Assembly (NCBI GenBank): GCA_964501715.1
Contig: CAZCTR010000028.1
Coordinates: 1 to 13,644 of the forward strand
Origin: M55B118 sp964501715
GTDB lineage: Bacteria; Bacillota_I; Bacilli_A; Izemoplasmatales; Izemoplasmataceae
Reading direction: 5' to 3'
Length of the DNA: 13,644 bases
The notes beneath the pieces are model-generated. The model was not told the origin of the DNA. It was given only the letters and a program-made list of their open reading frames with translations, and searched no databases. Position 1 is the stretch's first letter. Every line of letters begins with the position of its first letter. The translations under genes were made by a program, and so were the position numbers. Shown here in pieces: positions 6,273-13,610 of this stretch.

Positions 6273-6299
6273 CATGTGTCATGGAATCCATGGCACATG
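6273..6299. promoter_or_regulatory. 27-bp dyad at the transcript start of the threonine aldolase gene
   Basis: CATGTGTCATGG (6273-6284) and CCATGGCACATG (6288-6299) form a 12-bp inverted repeat (one G-T pair) around AAT. Its place at about +3 to +30 suits either a repressor operator or a 5'-terminal mRNA hairpin. No U-tract follows, so it is not a terminator, and it ends about 30 bases before the ribosome binding site. Confidence 0.55.
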
Positions 6300-6342
6300 A
6301 GGCATATGAATCTGTGAAACCATTCAATGGAGGAAGTCAATT

Positions 6343-7356
6343 ATGATCGATTTCAGAAGCGACACTGTCACCAGACCCACATCGGCCATGCGCAGGGCGA
6401 TGGCGGAAGCCGTGGTCGGAGATGATGTCTATGGGGACGACCCCACCATCAATGCCCTTGAAAAGGAAGCAGCCACCATGGTCGGAAAAGAGGCGGCCCT
6501 TTTCATACCCAGCGGACACATGGGCAATCAGATCGCCCTGATGACCCATACAAACCGTGGTGATGAAATCATCCTCGGTGAACACAGTCATATCAAGACC
6601 TATGAAGTCGGTGCGGCCGCGGTGCTATCCGCCATATCATTCCATACGGTTGCCGAAACACACGGCATGATGGATGTGCGCGGCGTCGACCATGGCGTGC
6701 GCAAGAGGGATATCCATTTCCCTGAAACGTCTTTGATCTGTGTAGAGAACGCCCATGGCACTGGTCGTGTCGCTCCGCTTTCGTATATGGAAAGCATACG
6801 CAACATCGCGGATGAGCATCGTCTCAAAGTCCATCTGGATGGCGCCCGCATATTCAATGCGGCCGCCCATCTTGAAACGGATGCCTTGACCATCGCGGAT
6901 TATGCCGATTCGGTGATGTTCTGTCTTTCCAAAGGTCTGTCCGCCCCTGTAGGGAGCATCCTCGCGGGAGACAGGGAATTCATCGACCGTGCCCGAAAGC
7001 ACCGCAAGATGCTTGGCGGAGGCATGCGACAAGCGGGCATTCTCGCCGCGGCGGGAATGCTTTCGTTAAAGGAAATGACCGTCCGCCTTCAAGACGATCA
7101 CGACAATGCAAGTTATCTTGCGGATAGGCTCACCGAACTCGAAGGGTTCGAAATCGACTTCTCGGCCCGTGATATCAACATGGTCTTCTTCAGATGTCCC
7201 TATGACCTAGACAAACTCAGAGATGCGTTGGCAGAGGAAGGCATCCTGCTCGGAGGCTATAAGGGTGAGTATATGCGTCTCGTGTGCCACAAAGACATCA
7301 AAAGACAGGATATAGACCTGCTGATTGATGCACTCACCAGACATCTCGAATTATGA
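6343..7356 (+). CDS. ltaE: Low-specificity threonine aldolase (PLP enzyme)
   Basis: A 337-residue member of the beta-eliminating lyase / threonine aldolase family (fold type I PLP enzymes), normally a homotetramer in the cytosol. It splits L-threonine or L-allo-threonine to glycine and acetaldehyde. Signatures: the FRSDTVTRPT opening (4-13), VYGDDPT (29-35), the H81/H83 pair in EHSHI with one His stacking on PLP, HLDGAR (164-169; D166 contacts the PLP nitrogen), and CLSKGLSAPVGS (194-205) with Schiff-base K197. The length is usual. Preference for the L-threo or L-allo substrate cannot be told from sequence. The ATG follows GGAGG (6329-6333) by nine bases. It has its own promoter and dyad leader; no clear terminator follows. 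Confidence 0.93.
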   Translation: MIDFRSDTVTRPTSAMRRAMAEAVVGDDVYGDDPTINALEKEAATMVGKEAALFIPSGHMGNQIALMTHTNRGDEIILGEHSHIKTYEVGAAAVLSAISFHTVAETHGMMDVRGVDHGVRKRDIHFPETSLICVENAHGTGRVAPLSYMESIRNIADEHRLKVHLDGARIFNAAAHLETDALTIADYADSVMFCLSKGLSAPVGSILAGDREFIDRARKHRKMLGGGMRQAGILAAAGMLSLKEMTVRLQDDHDNASYLADRLTELEGFEIDFSARDINMVFFRCPYDLDKLRDALAEEGILLGGYKGEYMRLVCHKDIKRQDIDLLIDALTRHLEL

Positions 7357-7457
7357 TGGGTTCAGCGAGAACATGCATCTCATTTCGACTGTTTCTTTTT
7401 GAGGACGGACTTACAAGAATGGCTCATTAGAAATGACTACATTTATCTCTCGAATTT

Positions 7458-7466
7458 TGTTATAAT
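7458..7466 (+). promoter_or_regulatory. Extended -10 promoter upstream of the flavodoxin-like gene
   Basis: TGTTATAAT (7458-7466) is a consensus extended -10. No good -35 is present 16-18 bp upstream, which the extended -10 can compensate for. The leader to 7616 would be about 143 nt; I see no riboswitch or clear stem-loop in it. Confidence 0.6.
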
Positions 7467-7615
7467 AAGTTAGATGACGTATATCGACCAATAGCGTATT
7501 TTCAAGAAATGCCATCCATTTTGTGCTCTCTTTGATTGAATGTCTAACCAGGAATCATTGATCCTATGAATTGTCTGCCACACTTCCCTGTCCGGCGGAT
7601 AAGAAGGAGCGAACT

Positions 7616-8092
7616 ATGAAAGTAGGCATAATTGTTCACTCGGAAACAGGTCACACCATGGGCATCGCCCGAGAAATCAAGAAAAGACTCGAGGCATCCG
7701 GGCACACAGTCGACTTGCAAAGCGTGGTCGCCAAGAGTAAAAAACCCTGGAAGGAACAGATGCCGACGCTTCAGGTGACACCGAACCCCCGCGGCTATGA
7801 TTGTCTTGTGCTCGGTGCGCCGGCATGGGGTTTCACCCTTTCGCATGTGATGAGGGAATACCTCTATCAGGTCCGTCCGATCGAGACCGAAAAGCTCGTG
7901 CTCTTCTCCACATGCGCGCTTCCGCGTTTCTTCGGAGGCAACCGCGCGATGAAGGTCATGGCCTCGATCGCCAGGACGCCGGAATCCGGGACCGTCTTCG
8001 CGGGGTCTGTGCGATTTCCACGGTCAAAAAAACCCCGTCATATCGACGAGGTCGTGGACCAAGCGGTCGAAGCGGTCGAATCGTTGGTGTGA
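7616..8092 (+). CDS. Flavodoxin-like FMN-binding protein
   Basis: A 158-residue soluble protein with a flavodoxin-like fold. The start MKVGIIVHSETGHT (1-14) is beta-1 followed by the FMN phosphate loop; SETGHT replaces the classic T-x-T-G-x-T. GAPAWGF (67-73) is the usual loop contacting the isoalloxazine ring, and FSTCALP (97-103) matches the third FMN loop. Proteins of this kind are electron carriers or NAD(P)H-dependent reductases; the partner is not evident from context. ATG 7616 is chosen because AAGGAG (7604-7609) lies six bases upstream. An in-frame TTG at 7571 would add 15 residues but has no binding site and would place extra sequence before the universally N-terminal beta-1. It converges on the next gene, with only 17 bp between stop codons. 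Confidence 0.82.
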   Translation: MKVGIIVHSETGHTMGIAREIKKRLEASGHTVDLQSVVAKSKKPWKEQMPTLQVTPNPRGYDCLVLGAPAWGFTLSHVMREYLYQVRPIETEKLVLFSTCALPRFFGGNRAMKVMASIARTPESGTVFAGSVRFPRSKKPRHIDEVVDQAVEAVESLV

Positions 8093-8103
8093 GCCGAGGA
8101 AGA

Positions 8104-8132
8104 GAGCCTTCAAGGAAGGTTCTTTTCTTTTT
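8104..8132 (+). terminator. Terminator of the flavodoxin-like gene, inside the 3' end of the opposite gene
   Basis: GAGCCTTC (8104-8111) and GAAGGTTC (8115-8122) form an 8-bp stem (one G-T) with a 3-nt loop, extendable by A-T pairs. The T-run TTTTCTTTTT (8123-8132) follows. The structure covers the stop codon (8110-8112) and last seven codons of the leftward gene, whose Lys/Glu-rich C-terminus is the complement of the T-run. Confidence 0.7.
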
Positions 8133-8796
8133 GTTCACCCATAAGCGCCATCTGGTTCCTTTTTCCGAGAAGGCTGTCGAGGATCGGCTTTGTGGACGGG
8201 GTGTCTACATACAGCCGGAGAATTCTCAATATGTGATTCAAGACCAAGAGATAAGTGTCTTTCAGGTTCTCGATCTCCTTGTTCTTTGACCGCCCGTCCT
8301 TGAGATGTGTCAAAAGGAATTCCGCGTTGTGTATTTTCACATTGAGTATATGGAACGCCTTGAGCAAGGGTTTGTTCGCCTCGTTTGAAAGCGTCTTTAG
8401 ACTAACTTTGGAGGTGGTGAAACCTCCGCGTTTCATCCCATTGTACCAGTCATATTGGTGAGGCCGGTCGTTTTCAGGATGGGTGCGCCCTTGATCAAGG
8501 GTATGGAAATACGATTGCACTTTCCCACGGTAGGACGCATAGTATTCGAAACTTCCCTCATTTTCATGTTCCAAAAGGCATTCGAACATGACCACCGACT
8601 CACAGAAGCCTCTCAGAAGTCCATAATGAGAGAAGACCGCTTTGGCCTCTATAAGCTCGGATGCCTCACGAAGGAGGTGTTCGAACGCATATAAGAATCC
8701 CGATGTCTCCTGCTGGCATGCTTTCTTTTCAAGTGTCTCTCGATAAAGCCGCAAGGACTCCGTGAAACCCTTCATTTCTTTTGAAAAAGTCATCAT
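8110..8796 (-). CDS. Helical protein of unknown function
   Basis: A 228-residue protein I do not recognise with confidence. It looks soluble and almost entirely alpha-helical, with no signal peptide or membrane span. Points visible: an N-terminal helical region (about 1-60), a GLLRGFCESVVMFECLLEHEN segment (about 59-79) that recalls the 'R..lE' helix of DUF5677-like proteins, a Trp/Tyr/His-rich stretch HPENDRPHQYDWYNGMKRGG (about 106-125), and a charged Lys/Glu-rich C-terminus. The DUF5677-like reading is a weak resemblance only. The start is uncertain: two adjacent ATG codons (8796 and 8793) follow a poor GGAAGCGGTG binding site. It has a separate extended -10 promoter and is monocistronic. 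Confidence 0.72.
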   Translation of the reverse strand: MMTFSKEMKGFTESLRLYRETLEKKACQQETSGFLYAFEHLLREASELIEAKAVFSHYGLLRGFCESVVMFECLLEHENEGSFEYYASYRGKVQSYFHTLDQGRTHPENDRPHQYDWYNGMKRGGFTTSKVSLKTLSNEANKPLLKAFHILNVKIHNAEFLLTHLKDGRSKNKEIENLKDTYLLVLNHILRILRLYVDTPSTKPILDSLLGKRNQMALMGEQKEKNLP

Positions 8797-8855
8797 AACA
8801 CCGCTTCCGCAATCAAAAATTCATGAGTCTAAGCACTTCCGATGGTACCCCTTAC

Positions 8856-8884
8856 TTTATTATTATAACATTTTAAGCTATAAT
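8856..8884 (+). promoter_or_regulatory. Promoter of the PEBP-family gene
   Basis: TTTATT (8856-8861), 17-bp spacer, TATAAT (8879-8884). The -10 is perfect, the -35 poor. It overlaps the promoter of the opposite gene. The leader is about 50 nt. Confidence 0.6.
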
Positions 8885-8890
8885 GTAAGT
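8862..8890 (-). promoter_or_regulatory. Extended -10 promoter of the unknown leftward gene
   Basis: Read leftward, TGTTATAAT (8870-8862) is an extended -10; candidate -35 sequences around 8890-8884 (ACTTAC/CTTACA) are weak. Its elements interleave with the rightward promoter, so the two polymerases could not bind at the same time. Confidence 0.55.
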
Positions 8891-8941
8891 GAATGTCGAA
8901 TCCATAGCTTCAAGTGAACAACATTCAAGAAAGGCGTGATG

Positions 8942-9418
8942 ATGATGGGTTTCGCACTCTCGGACATGACATTGAAGTCCCCCGTCTTCGAAGAAGGGGA
9001 CGCCCTCCCGAAGAAACATTCCGGAGAAGGTAAGAACGTCTCTCCCCCGCTTTCCTGGTCCAAGGTGCCCGACAACACTGAGTCCTACGCGATCATCTGT
9101 GTCGATCCCGATGCCCCGGTTGTGAAGAAGCATGGTGTGGGCTTTGTCCACTGGGTGGTTTACAACATCCCAAGGGAGATACAGGAACTCAAGGCGGCCG
9201 ACACATCATTCACAGAGGGTGTGAATGAGCAAGGCGCCGCCGGATACACCGGACCGATGCCGCCAAAAGGGCATGGCACACACCGTTATTATTTTCATGT
9301 TTTTGCGCTTGACAAGGCCCTCAATCTCAAACCCGGATTATCGGCGGAGAAACTTCTCAAAAAGATCGAACCTCATGTGATCGCAACGAATCGTCTTGTC
9401 GGCACCTACACCCGGTGA
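8942..9418 (+). CDS. YbhB/YbcL family protein (PEBP / Raf kinase inhibitor-like)
   Basis: A 158-residue soluble protein of the phosphatidylethanolamine-binding protein family; bacterial members have no settled function. The anion-pocket motifs are complete: SPPLSW (34-39), VDPDAP (54-59), HWVVYNIP (70-77) and GPMPPKGHGTHRYYFHVFALD (104-124). No signal peptide, so cytosolic, like E. coli YbhB. Four start codons lie in a row (GTG 8936, ATG 8939, 8942, 8945). I chose 8942 because it is seven bases from AAAGG (8930-8934); 8939 is nearly as likely. It has its own promoter and terminator. Confidence 0.92.
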   Translation: MMGFALSDMTLKSPVFEEGDALPKKHSGEGKNVSPPLSWSKVPDNTESYAIICVDPDAPVVKKHGVGFVHWVVYNIPREIQELKAADTSFTEGVNEQGAAGYTGPMPPKGHGTHRYYFHVFALDKALNLKPGLSAEKLLKKIEPHVIATNRLVGTYTR

Positions 9419-9437
9419 GCAAGAAGGCAAAACCGAT

Positions 9438-9488
9438 CCCTTGAAACGGGTTCAGACACAAGAAGCCGTTTCAAGGGCTTTTTCTTTG
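9438..9488 (+). terminator. Intrinsic terminator of the PEBP-family gene
   Basis: A perfect 12-bp stem (9438-9449 with 9466-9477, CCCTTGAAACGG and its complement), a 16-nt loop, then CTTTTTCTTT. The loop is longer than usual but the stem and U-tract are good. Confidence 0.82.
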
Positions 9489-9611
9489 AAGAGGTAAAGT
9501 GATGAGAAGACGGTCCATGCATCAGAGCATCCATAAGACACACAATGCATGCAATGGGATTCGAACTTGGTTATTCCTTGATTTCTTTTTGTGAATTCCT
9601 TGCCCGGTCTC

Positions 9612-9639
9612 TTCAATTGAATGGCATGTATGCTATAAT
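9612..9639 (+). promoter_or_regulatory. Promoter of the GlsB-GH13-ABC-F-SagB unit
   Basis: TGCTATAAT (9631-9639) is an extended -10 with a perfect hexamer; TTCAAT (9612-9617) at 16 bp is a fair -35. The stretch from the previous terminator to here (9489-9611) holds no gene or RNA that I recognise. Confidence 0.68.
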
Positions 9640-9674
9640 ATAGACGACACAGTGACATAAGGGAGGCACATCGC

Positions 9675-9926
9675 ATGGGCATCATTTCCTGGATTGTATT
9701 CGGTGGCCTGGCCGGATGGCTTGCAAGCCGGATCACCCATGACCATGAACAGATGGGTCTGATCGAGAACATCGTGGTCGGACTGATCGGAGCCTTTATC
9801 GGCGGGTTCATCGCCACAAGGCTCGGCATGGGCACCATCAGCGGATTCAATCTTCAAAGTTTCATCATCGCCGTTTTGGGGGCTGTCATCTTCCTTGTGC
9901 TCCTCGGCTGGCTTAAAAAACACTGA
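9675..9926 (+). CDS. GlsB/YeaQ/YmgE family small membrane protein
   Basis: An 83-residue protein of the 'transglycosylase-associated' family (PF04226), with three membrane segments at about residues 1-18, 30-48 and 61-80. The opening IISWIVFGGLAGWLASRI, the central GLIGAFIGGFIA glycine zipper-like segment and the short lysine-histidine tail are typical. Members occur in general-stress regulons of several bacteria, but the molecular role is not known. GGGAGG (9661-9666) lies eight bases before the ATG. It is the first gene of a probable operon, 23 bp ahead of the GH13 gene. Confidence 0.9.
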   Translation: MGIISWIVFGGLAGWLASRITHDHEQMGLIENIVVGLIGAFIGGFIATRLGMGTISGFNLQSFIIAVLGAVIFLVLLGWLKKH

Positions 9927-9949
9927 ATCATACATCAAAGGAGTGCATT

Positions 9950-11272
9950 ATGAGTATACACACAGACGCGTCTTTGAGAGATGCGTTCATCTATCAGGTA
10001 TTTGTCAGGAACCATACAGAAGAAGGCACTTTCAACGCACTTATAAAAGAACTTGACCGGATTCGTGACATGGGTGTCGACATCGTCTATCTTCTCCCTG
10101 TCCACCCGATCGGCGAGAAAAACAGGAAGGGTTCAATCGGTAGCCCGTATTCCATCAAGGATTACCGGGCAATCGATCCGGCGCTGGGAACAAGGGATGA
10201 GTTCAAGGCGCTCATCGATGCGGTTCATCAAAAGGGCATGAAACTCATGATGGACATCGTATTCAATCACACCTCCTATGATTCCGTTCTATTCAAGAAA
10301 CATCCGGAATGGTTCTACTGCGAGAACGGAGCCTACACCAACCGTGTCGGTGATTGGTGGGATATCGTAGACTTCGACTATGACAAGGCCGACGGCCTTG
10401 AAACGTATCTCATCGATACCTTGAGCCAGTACGCCCGCATGGGCGTGGACGGATTTCGCTTTGATGTGGCGAGCTTTTTGCCACTGGGTTTTCTCAAGCG
10501 GGCGCACAAGGCGGTCAAAGCCATCGATGAGGATACCATATGGCTGTCTGAATCCGTGCATGGCGGGTTTTTGAGGGATTTTAGAAACGAAGGGTTCGAA
10601 GGCTTGAGCGAGGGCGAGATATACCGCGTCTTCGATATGGCCTATGATTACGACACCCAGCCCACAATGCTTGATTTCATGAAGGGGGAGGGGTCTTTGG
10701 AGGCCTATCTCACCTGGCTCAGACGTCAAGAGGAAATTTATCCCAAGAACTACGTCAAACTGAGAAACCTCGAAAACCATGACTTCGGACGCATTGCGAC
10801 ACTTCTTAAAAATGACACGGAGAAACTCATCAACTGGCATGCCTTCACTTTCTTCAGCAAGGGGGCCACGATGATCTATGCTGGGGGCGAGACGCTTTCC
10901 GACCATCATCCAGACCTCTTTGAGAAGGATCCCTATGAACCCGGTCCAAAGGACATATCCCCCTTGATCAAAAAGCTTGCGGACCTCACCCGCGGCCCGC
11001 TTCACACTCACGGTGCGTACGATGTCAGAAAGACCGCTTCACATGACGCCGTGTACGCCACATACCTGTTGGAAGGCACCCTCTCATTCGGGCTTTTCAA
11101 CATCCGGAATCTTGAAGGCGAGGTTTCGATCCCCCTCCGCGATGGAAAATACGAGAACCTTTTAAGCGGTGAGACTGTTGAAGTCGTTTCGGGCAAGGTT
11201 GCCCTTGAGCATGCGCCCCTCGTCTTCCAGACAAAAGCGGACGCCTTAAACGGGGAAAAGGGCACCGCATGA
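9950..11272 (+). CDS. GH13 alpha-amylase-family glycosidase, cytosolic
   Basis: A 440-residue (beta/alpha)8-barrel enzyme without a signal peptide. It should act on alpha-glucans or alpha-glucosides inside the cell; exact specificity is not readable. All GH13 regions are present: DIVFNH (102-107), GFRFD (168-172) with nucleophile D172, WLSES (198-202) with acid/base E201, and ENHD (275-278) with transition-state stabiliser D278. The SPYSIKDY segment (65-72) is the usual beta-2/alpha-2 landmark. Domain B is short, and a small beta domain (about 350-435) closes the protein. AAAGGAG (9937-9943) is six bases before the ATG. The stop overlaps the start of the ABC-F gene, so the two are translationally coupled. 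Confidence 0.9.
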   Translation: MSIHTDASLRDAFIYQVFVRNHTEEGTFNALIKELDRIRDMGVDIVYLLPVHPIGEKNRKGSIGSPYSIKDYRAIDPALGTRDEFKALIDAVHQKGMKLMMDIVFNHTSYDSVLFKKHPEWFYCENGAYTNRVGDWWDIVDFDYDKADGLETYLIDTLSQYARMGVDGFRFDVASFLPLGFLKRAHKAVKAIDEDTIWLSESVHGGFLRDFRNEGFEGLSEGEIYRVFDMAYDYDTQPTMLDFMKGEGSLEAYLTWLRRQEEIYPKNYVKLRNLENHDFGRIATLLKNDTEKLINWHAFTFFSKGATMIYAGGETLSDHHPDLFEKDPYEPGPKDISPLIKKLADLTRGPLHTHGAYDVRKTASHDAVYATYLLEGTLSFGLFNIRNLEGEVSIPLRDGKYENLLSGETVEVVSGKVALEHAPLVFQTKADALNGEKGTA

Positions 11273-12810
11273 GCCTCCTCACTGTCGAGGGCCTCACCTT
11301 CGACCATGGTGAGGGAACGCTTTTGAAGGATGTGTCCATCAGACTGTTCGAACGTGAACACGCCGTGCTTGTCGGACCGAACGGCACAGGGAAGTCCACG
11401 TTCATGAAACTGCTCGCCAAACGTTTGATTCCCGACTCCGGAACCATTGAATGGATGCACAACAAACGTGTGGGCTATCTGGACCAGTACGCCTCGCTGG
11501 ATGACAGCCTCACCCTGAAGACATATCTTCACGGCGTCTTTGCGACCCTGTTCGAGAAAGAGGCACGGATGGAGAAACTCTATGAGGATGTCGGCAGGAC
11601 AGAAAAACCCGAAGAACAGACACGGCTTCTGAATCGGGCGAGCGAGATCGGCGAATATCTTATGGAACAGGATTTCTATGCCATAAAATCCAAGATCGGG
11701 CGAGTCATGGGCGGCCTCGGCCTTGAGAGCCATTGGCTGAATACAACCCTCGGCAAGCTCTCGGGCGGCATGCGTGCCAAAGCCATACTCGCCAAGCTCC
11801 TGCTTGAGGAGGCGGATGTGCTTCTCCTTGATGAGCCCACGAACTTTCTCGATGTTGAGCATATCGAATGGCTCTCCACCTTTCTCAATCAATACGAGAA
11901 GGCCTTCATTGTCGTGTCCCATGATGAAGGGTTCCTGCGACGGATCGCAAGGACTGTATTCGCTTTGGAATATGGCAGGATTGAACGCTATAAAGGGAAT
12001 TACGCCTTTTACGAGAGCGAACGGGCGCTCAGGCACGCCCAGCATGAACGCGCCTTCGAGTCCCAGCAGAAACATATCAAGAAGACCGAGGCGTTCATAC
12101 AGAAAAACATCACCCGTGCGTCCACATCGAACCGCGCGAAAAGCCGCCGGAAGCAACTCAAAAAAATGAAACGCATCGAAAGGCCGAAAGAGAACCCGGA
12201 GTACAGCTTCGCCTTCCCTTTCTCACGTCCGACCGGCAAGGACGTCCTCGAGGTGGACGGGCTCGAGATCGGGTATGACACGCCGCTCACAGACCCCTTG
12301 TCCTTCATCATAAGACGGGGTGAAAAGGTCGCCATCACAGGGGAGAACGGCATCGGGAAGTCCACGTTCATCAAGACGGTGCTCGGTGAGGTCGATTCGC
12401 TCGGAGGGCGCTACAGTTGGATTGATACCGCGAATATCGCCTATTTCGAACAAGAAGGGCACTTTGATTCACAGCTCACCCCCTTTCAGATTGTGCATGA
12501 ACGTTACCCCTCCTTCACAAAACAGGATGTGATGGCGCTTCTAGGCCATCATGGAATCGACTACACCAAGGCGATGCGTAAAATCGGCACGCTTTCCGGT
12601 GGTGAGAGCACAAAGGTCCGTCTTGCGCTTCTTTATCACAAGAAAGGCAATGTCCTCATTCTCGACGAACCGACCAACCACTTGGATCAGAATGCGAAAT
12701 CAGCCCTCAAAGAGGCTCTTAATGCATACAAGGGCACGCTGATTCTCGTATCCCATGAAAAAAGCTTTTATGAAGACATCTGCGACACGGAATACACACT
12801 TTACGGATAA
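11269..12810 (+). CDS. ABC-F family ATPase (ribosome-associated)
   Basis: A 513-residue soluble protein with two ABC nucleotide-binding domains and no membrane part, the ABC-F layout. Domain 1: Walker A GPNGTGKST (36-44), signature LSGGM (164-168), Walker B VLLLDEP (184-190). Domain 2: Walker A GENGIGKST (358-366), signature LSGGE (442-446), Walker B VLILDEP (462-468). Between them, about residues 250-310, is the basic helical linker (RASTSNRAKSRRKQLKKMKRIERP) that in known members reaches the P-site tRNA. ABC-F proteins act as translation factors or antibiotic-resistance ribosome protection factors; the linker sequence does not let me choose. It most resembles the YkpA/YbiT-type housekeeping factors. 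No leader peptide or attenuator precedes it; it starts inside the GH13 stop (ATGA), which argues against antibiotic-inducible control. Confidence 0.92.
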   Translation: MSLLTVEGLTFDHGEGTLLKDVSIRLFEREHAVLVGPNGTGKSTFMKLLAKRLIPDSGTIEWMHNKRVGYLDQYASLDDSLTLKTYLHGVFATLFEKEARMEKLYEDVGRTEKPEEQTRLLNRASEIGEYLMEQDFYAIKSKIGRVMGGLGLESHWLNTTLGKLSGGMRAKAILAKLLLEEADVLLLDEPTNFLDVEHIEWLSTFLNQYEKAFIVVSHDEGFLRRIARTVFALEYGRIERYKGNYAFYESERALRHAQHERAFESQQKHIKKTEAFIQKNITRASTSNRAKSRRKQLKKMKRIERPKENPEYSFAFPFSRPTGKDVLEVDGLEIGYDTPLTDPLSFIIRRGEKVAITGENGIGKSTFIKTVLGEVDSLGGRYSWIDTANIAYFEQEGHFDSQLTPFQIVHERYPSFTKQDVMALLGHHGIDYTKAMRKIGTLSGGESTKVRLALLYHKKGNVLILDEPTNHLDQNAKSALKEALNAYKGTLILVSHEKSFYEDICDTEYTLYG

Positions 12811-12836
12811 CGCCCAAGAGAGAAAGGATGATACGA

Positions 12837-13580
12837 ATGACCAAAAAAACTGTTGGACAAGCGTTCCTCGACGGCACCAAGCCGAACACCATGCCGAGAA
12901 CGCCACACAAGGAGGGCAAGAACCAGCCTCCCTTGGAACTTCCTCATGACGAAGCCGACGGACCCATCATCGACCTCAAGCCGGTCGAACGCATCCAGGT
13001 CCAAAGAACCGGTCTACAGGACGCCATCAAATCGAGAAGGACCCACAGGGAATACGCACACAAACCCCTCTCGCTTGATGAACTCACCTATGCGCTATAT
13101 ATGACGCAGGGTGTCAGAAAGACCGTCAAGGACAAGGCGACCTTCCGCACTGTCCCATCCGCGGGCGCGCGCCATCCTTTCGAGACCATCCTTCTCATCA
13201 ACCATGTGGAGGGGCTCGAGCGCGGACTTTACCGGTATCTCGCCCTCGAACACAAGCTGCAAAGGCTCGAGGCTTCTTCGGACATCGCCCAGAAGATGCG
13301 CCAGGCCTGTTTGAAACAGCCACAAGTCGAGACTGCCGGAGCCGTGTTCATATGGGTCGCCGATGCCTACCGCACGACATACCGCTATGGTGAGCGCGGA
13401 TACCGCTACATCCTCCTTGATGCGGGCCATGTCGCACAGAATCTCTATCTGGTCGCGGAACAAATCGATAGCGGCGTCTGCGCCATCGCCGCCTACGATG
13501 ATGACAGGCTTAACCATTTGCTCGGACTCGACGGAGAATCGCAGTTCACCGCATACGTCGCCACGCTCGGAAAGCTGTAA
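12837..13580 (+). CDS. SagB/ThcOx-type nitroreductase-family protein, stand-alone
   Basis: A 247-residue FMN-dependent oxidoreductase of the nitroreductase superfamily, SagB/ThcOx branch. Landmarks: SRRTHREY (66-73, FMN phosphate binding), the branch signature PSAGARHPFE (107-116), and LDAGHVAQNLYL (194-205). SagB/ThcOx enzymes oxidise azolines in peptide natural products, but many copies stand alone with unknown substrates; no YcaO cyclodehydratase, precursor peptide or protease is present here. The first 60 residues are a Pro/Lys-rich extension before the catalytic core. ATG 12837 is preferred: AAAGGA (12823-12828) gives proper spacing, whereas the ATG at 12828 overlaps that site. It follows the ABC-F gene by 26 bp and is probably cotranscribed. 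Confidence 0.88.
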   Translation: MTKKTVGQAFLDGTKPNTMPRTPHKEGKNQPPLELPHDEADGPIIDLKPVERIQVQRTGLQDAIKSRRTHREYAHKPLSLDELTYALYMTQGVRKTVKDKATFRTVPSAGARHPFETILLINHVEGLERGLYRYLALEHKLQRLEASSDIAQKMRQACLKQPQVETAGAVFIWVADAYRTTYRYGERGYRYILLDAGHVAQNLYLVAEQIDSGVCAIAAYDDDRLNHLLGLDGESQFTAYVATLGKL

Positions 13581-13610
13581 AGGGTCCTTAAGGGCCCTTT
13601 ACACCCTTTT
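13577..13610 (+). terminator. Hairpin at the end of the SagB-like gene, probable terminator
   Basis: GTAAAGGGTCC (13577-13587) and GGGCCCTTTAC (13592-13602) form an 11-bp stem (one G-T) with a TTAA loop, starting on the stop codon itself. The T-run is short and set back (TTTT at 13607-13610), so termination may be partial. Confidence 0.55.

Noticed and set aside
7571..7615. TTG at 7571 as an earlier start of the flavodoxin-like gene
   Set aside because: No binding site, whereas ATG 7616 has AAGGAG at good spacing and places beta-1 at the N-terminus.
8936..8941. GTG 8936 as start of the PEBP-family gene
   Set aside because: It is one base from AAAGG, too close for initiation; one of the following ATG codons fits better.
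9550..9575. TTCGAA within GGGATTCGAAC, which looks like the T-loop of a tRNA on the minus strand
   Set aside because: The flanking bases cannot form a T-stem, and no acceptor, D or anticodon arms are found nearby.
10289..11011. Leftward 240-codon open frame opposite the GH13 gene
   Set aside because: Shadow of the GH13 coding sequence; no family motifs and no promoter or binding site.
11008..12156. Long leftward open frame (382 codons) opposite the GH13 and ABC-F genes
   Set aside because: It is antisense to two clear enzymes with all catalytic motifs; the composition is that of a shadow frame, with low-complexity Phe/Leu/Cys content and no binding site or family motif.
12837..13580. A thiazole/oxazole-modified peptide cluster around the SagB-like gene
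   Set aside because: No YcaO protein, precursor peptide, protease or dedicated exporter in the window; the ABC-F protein has no membrane domain and is not an exporter.
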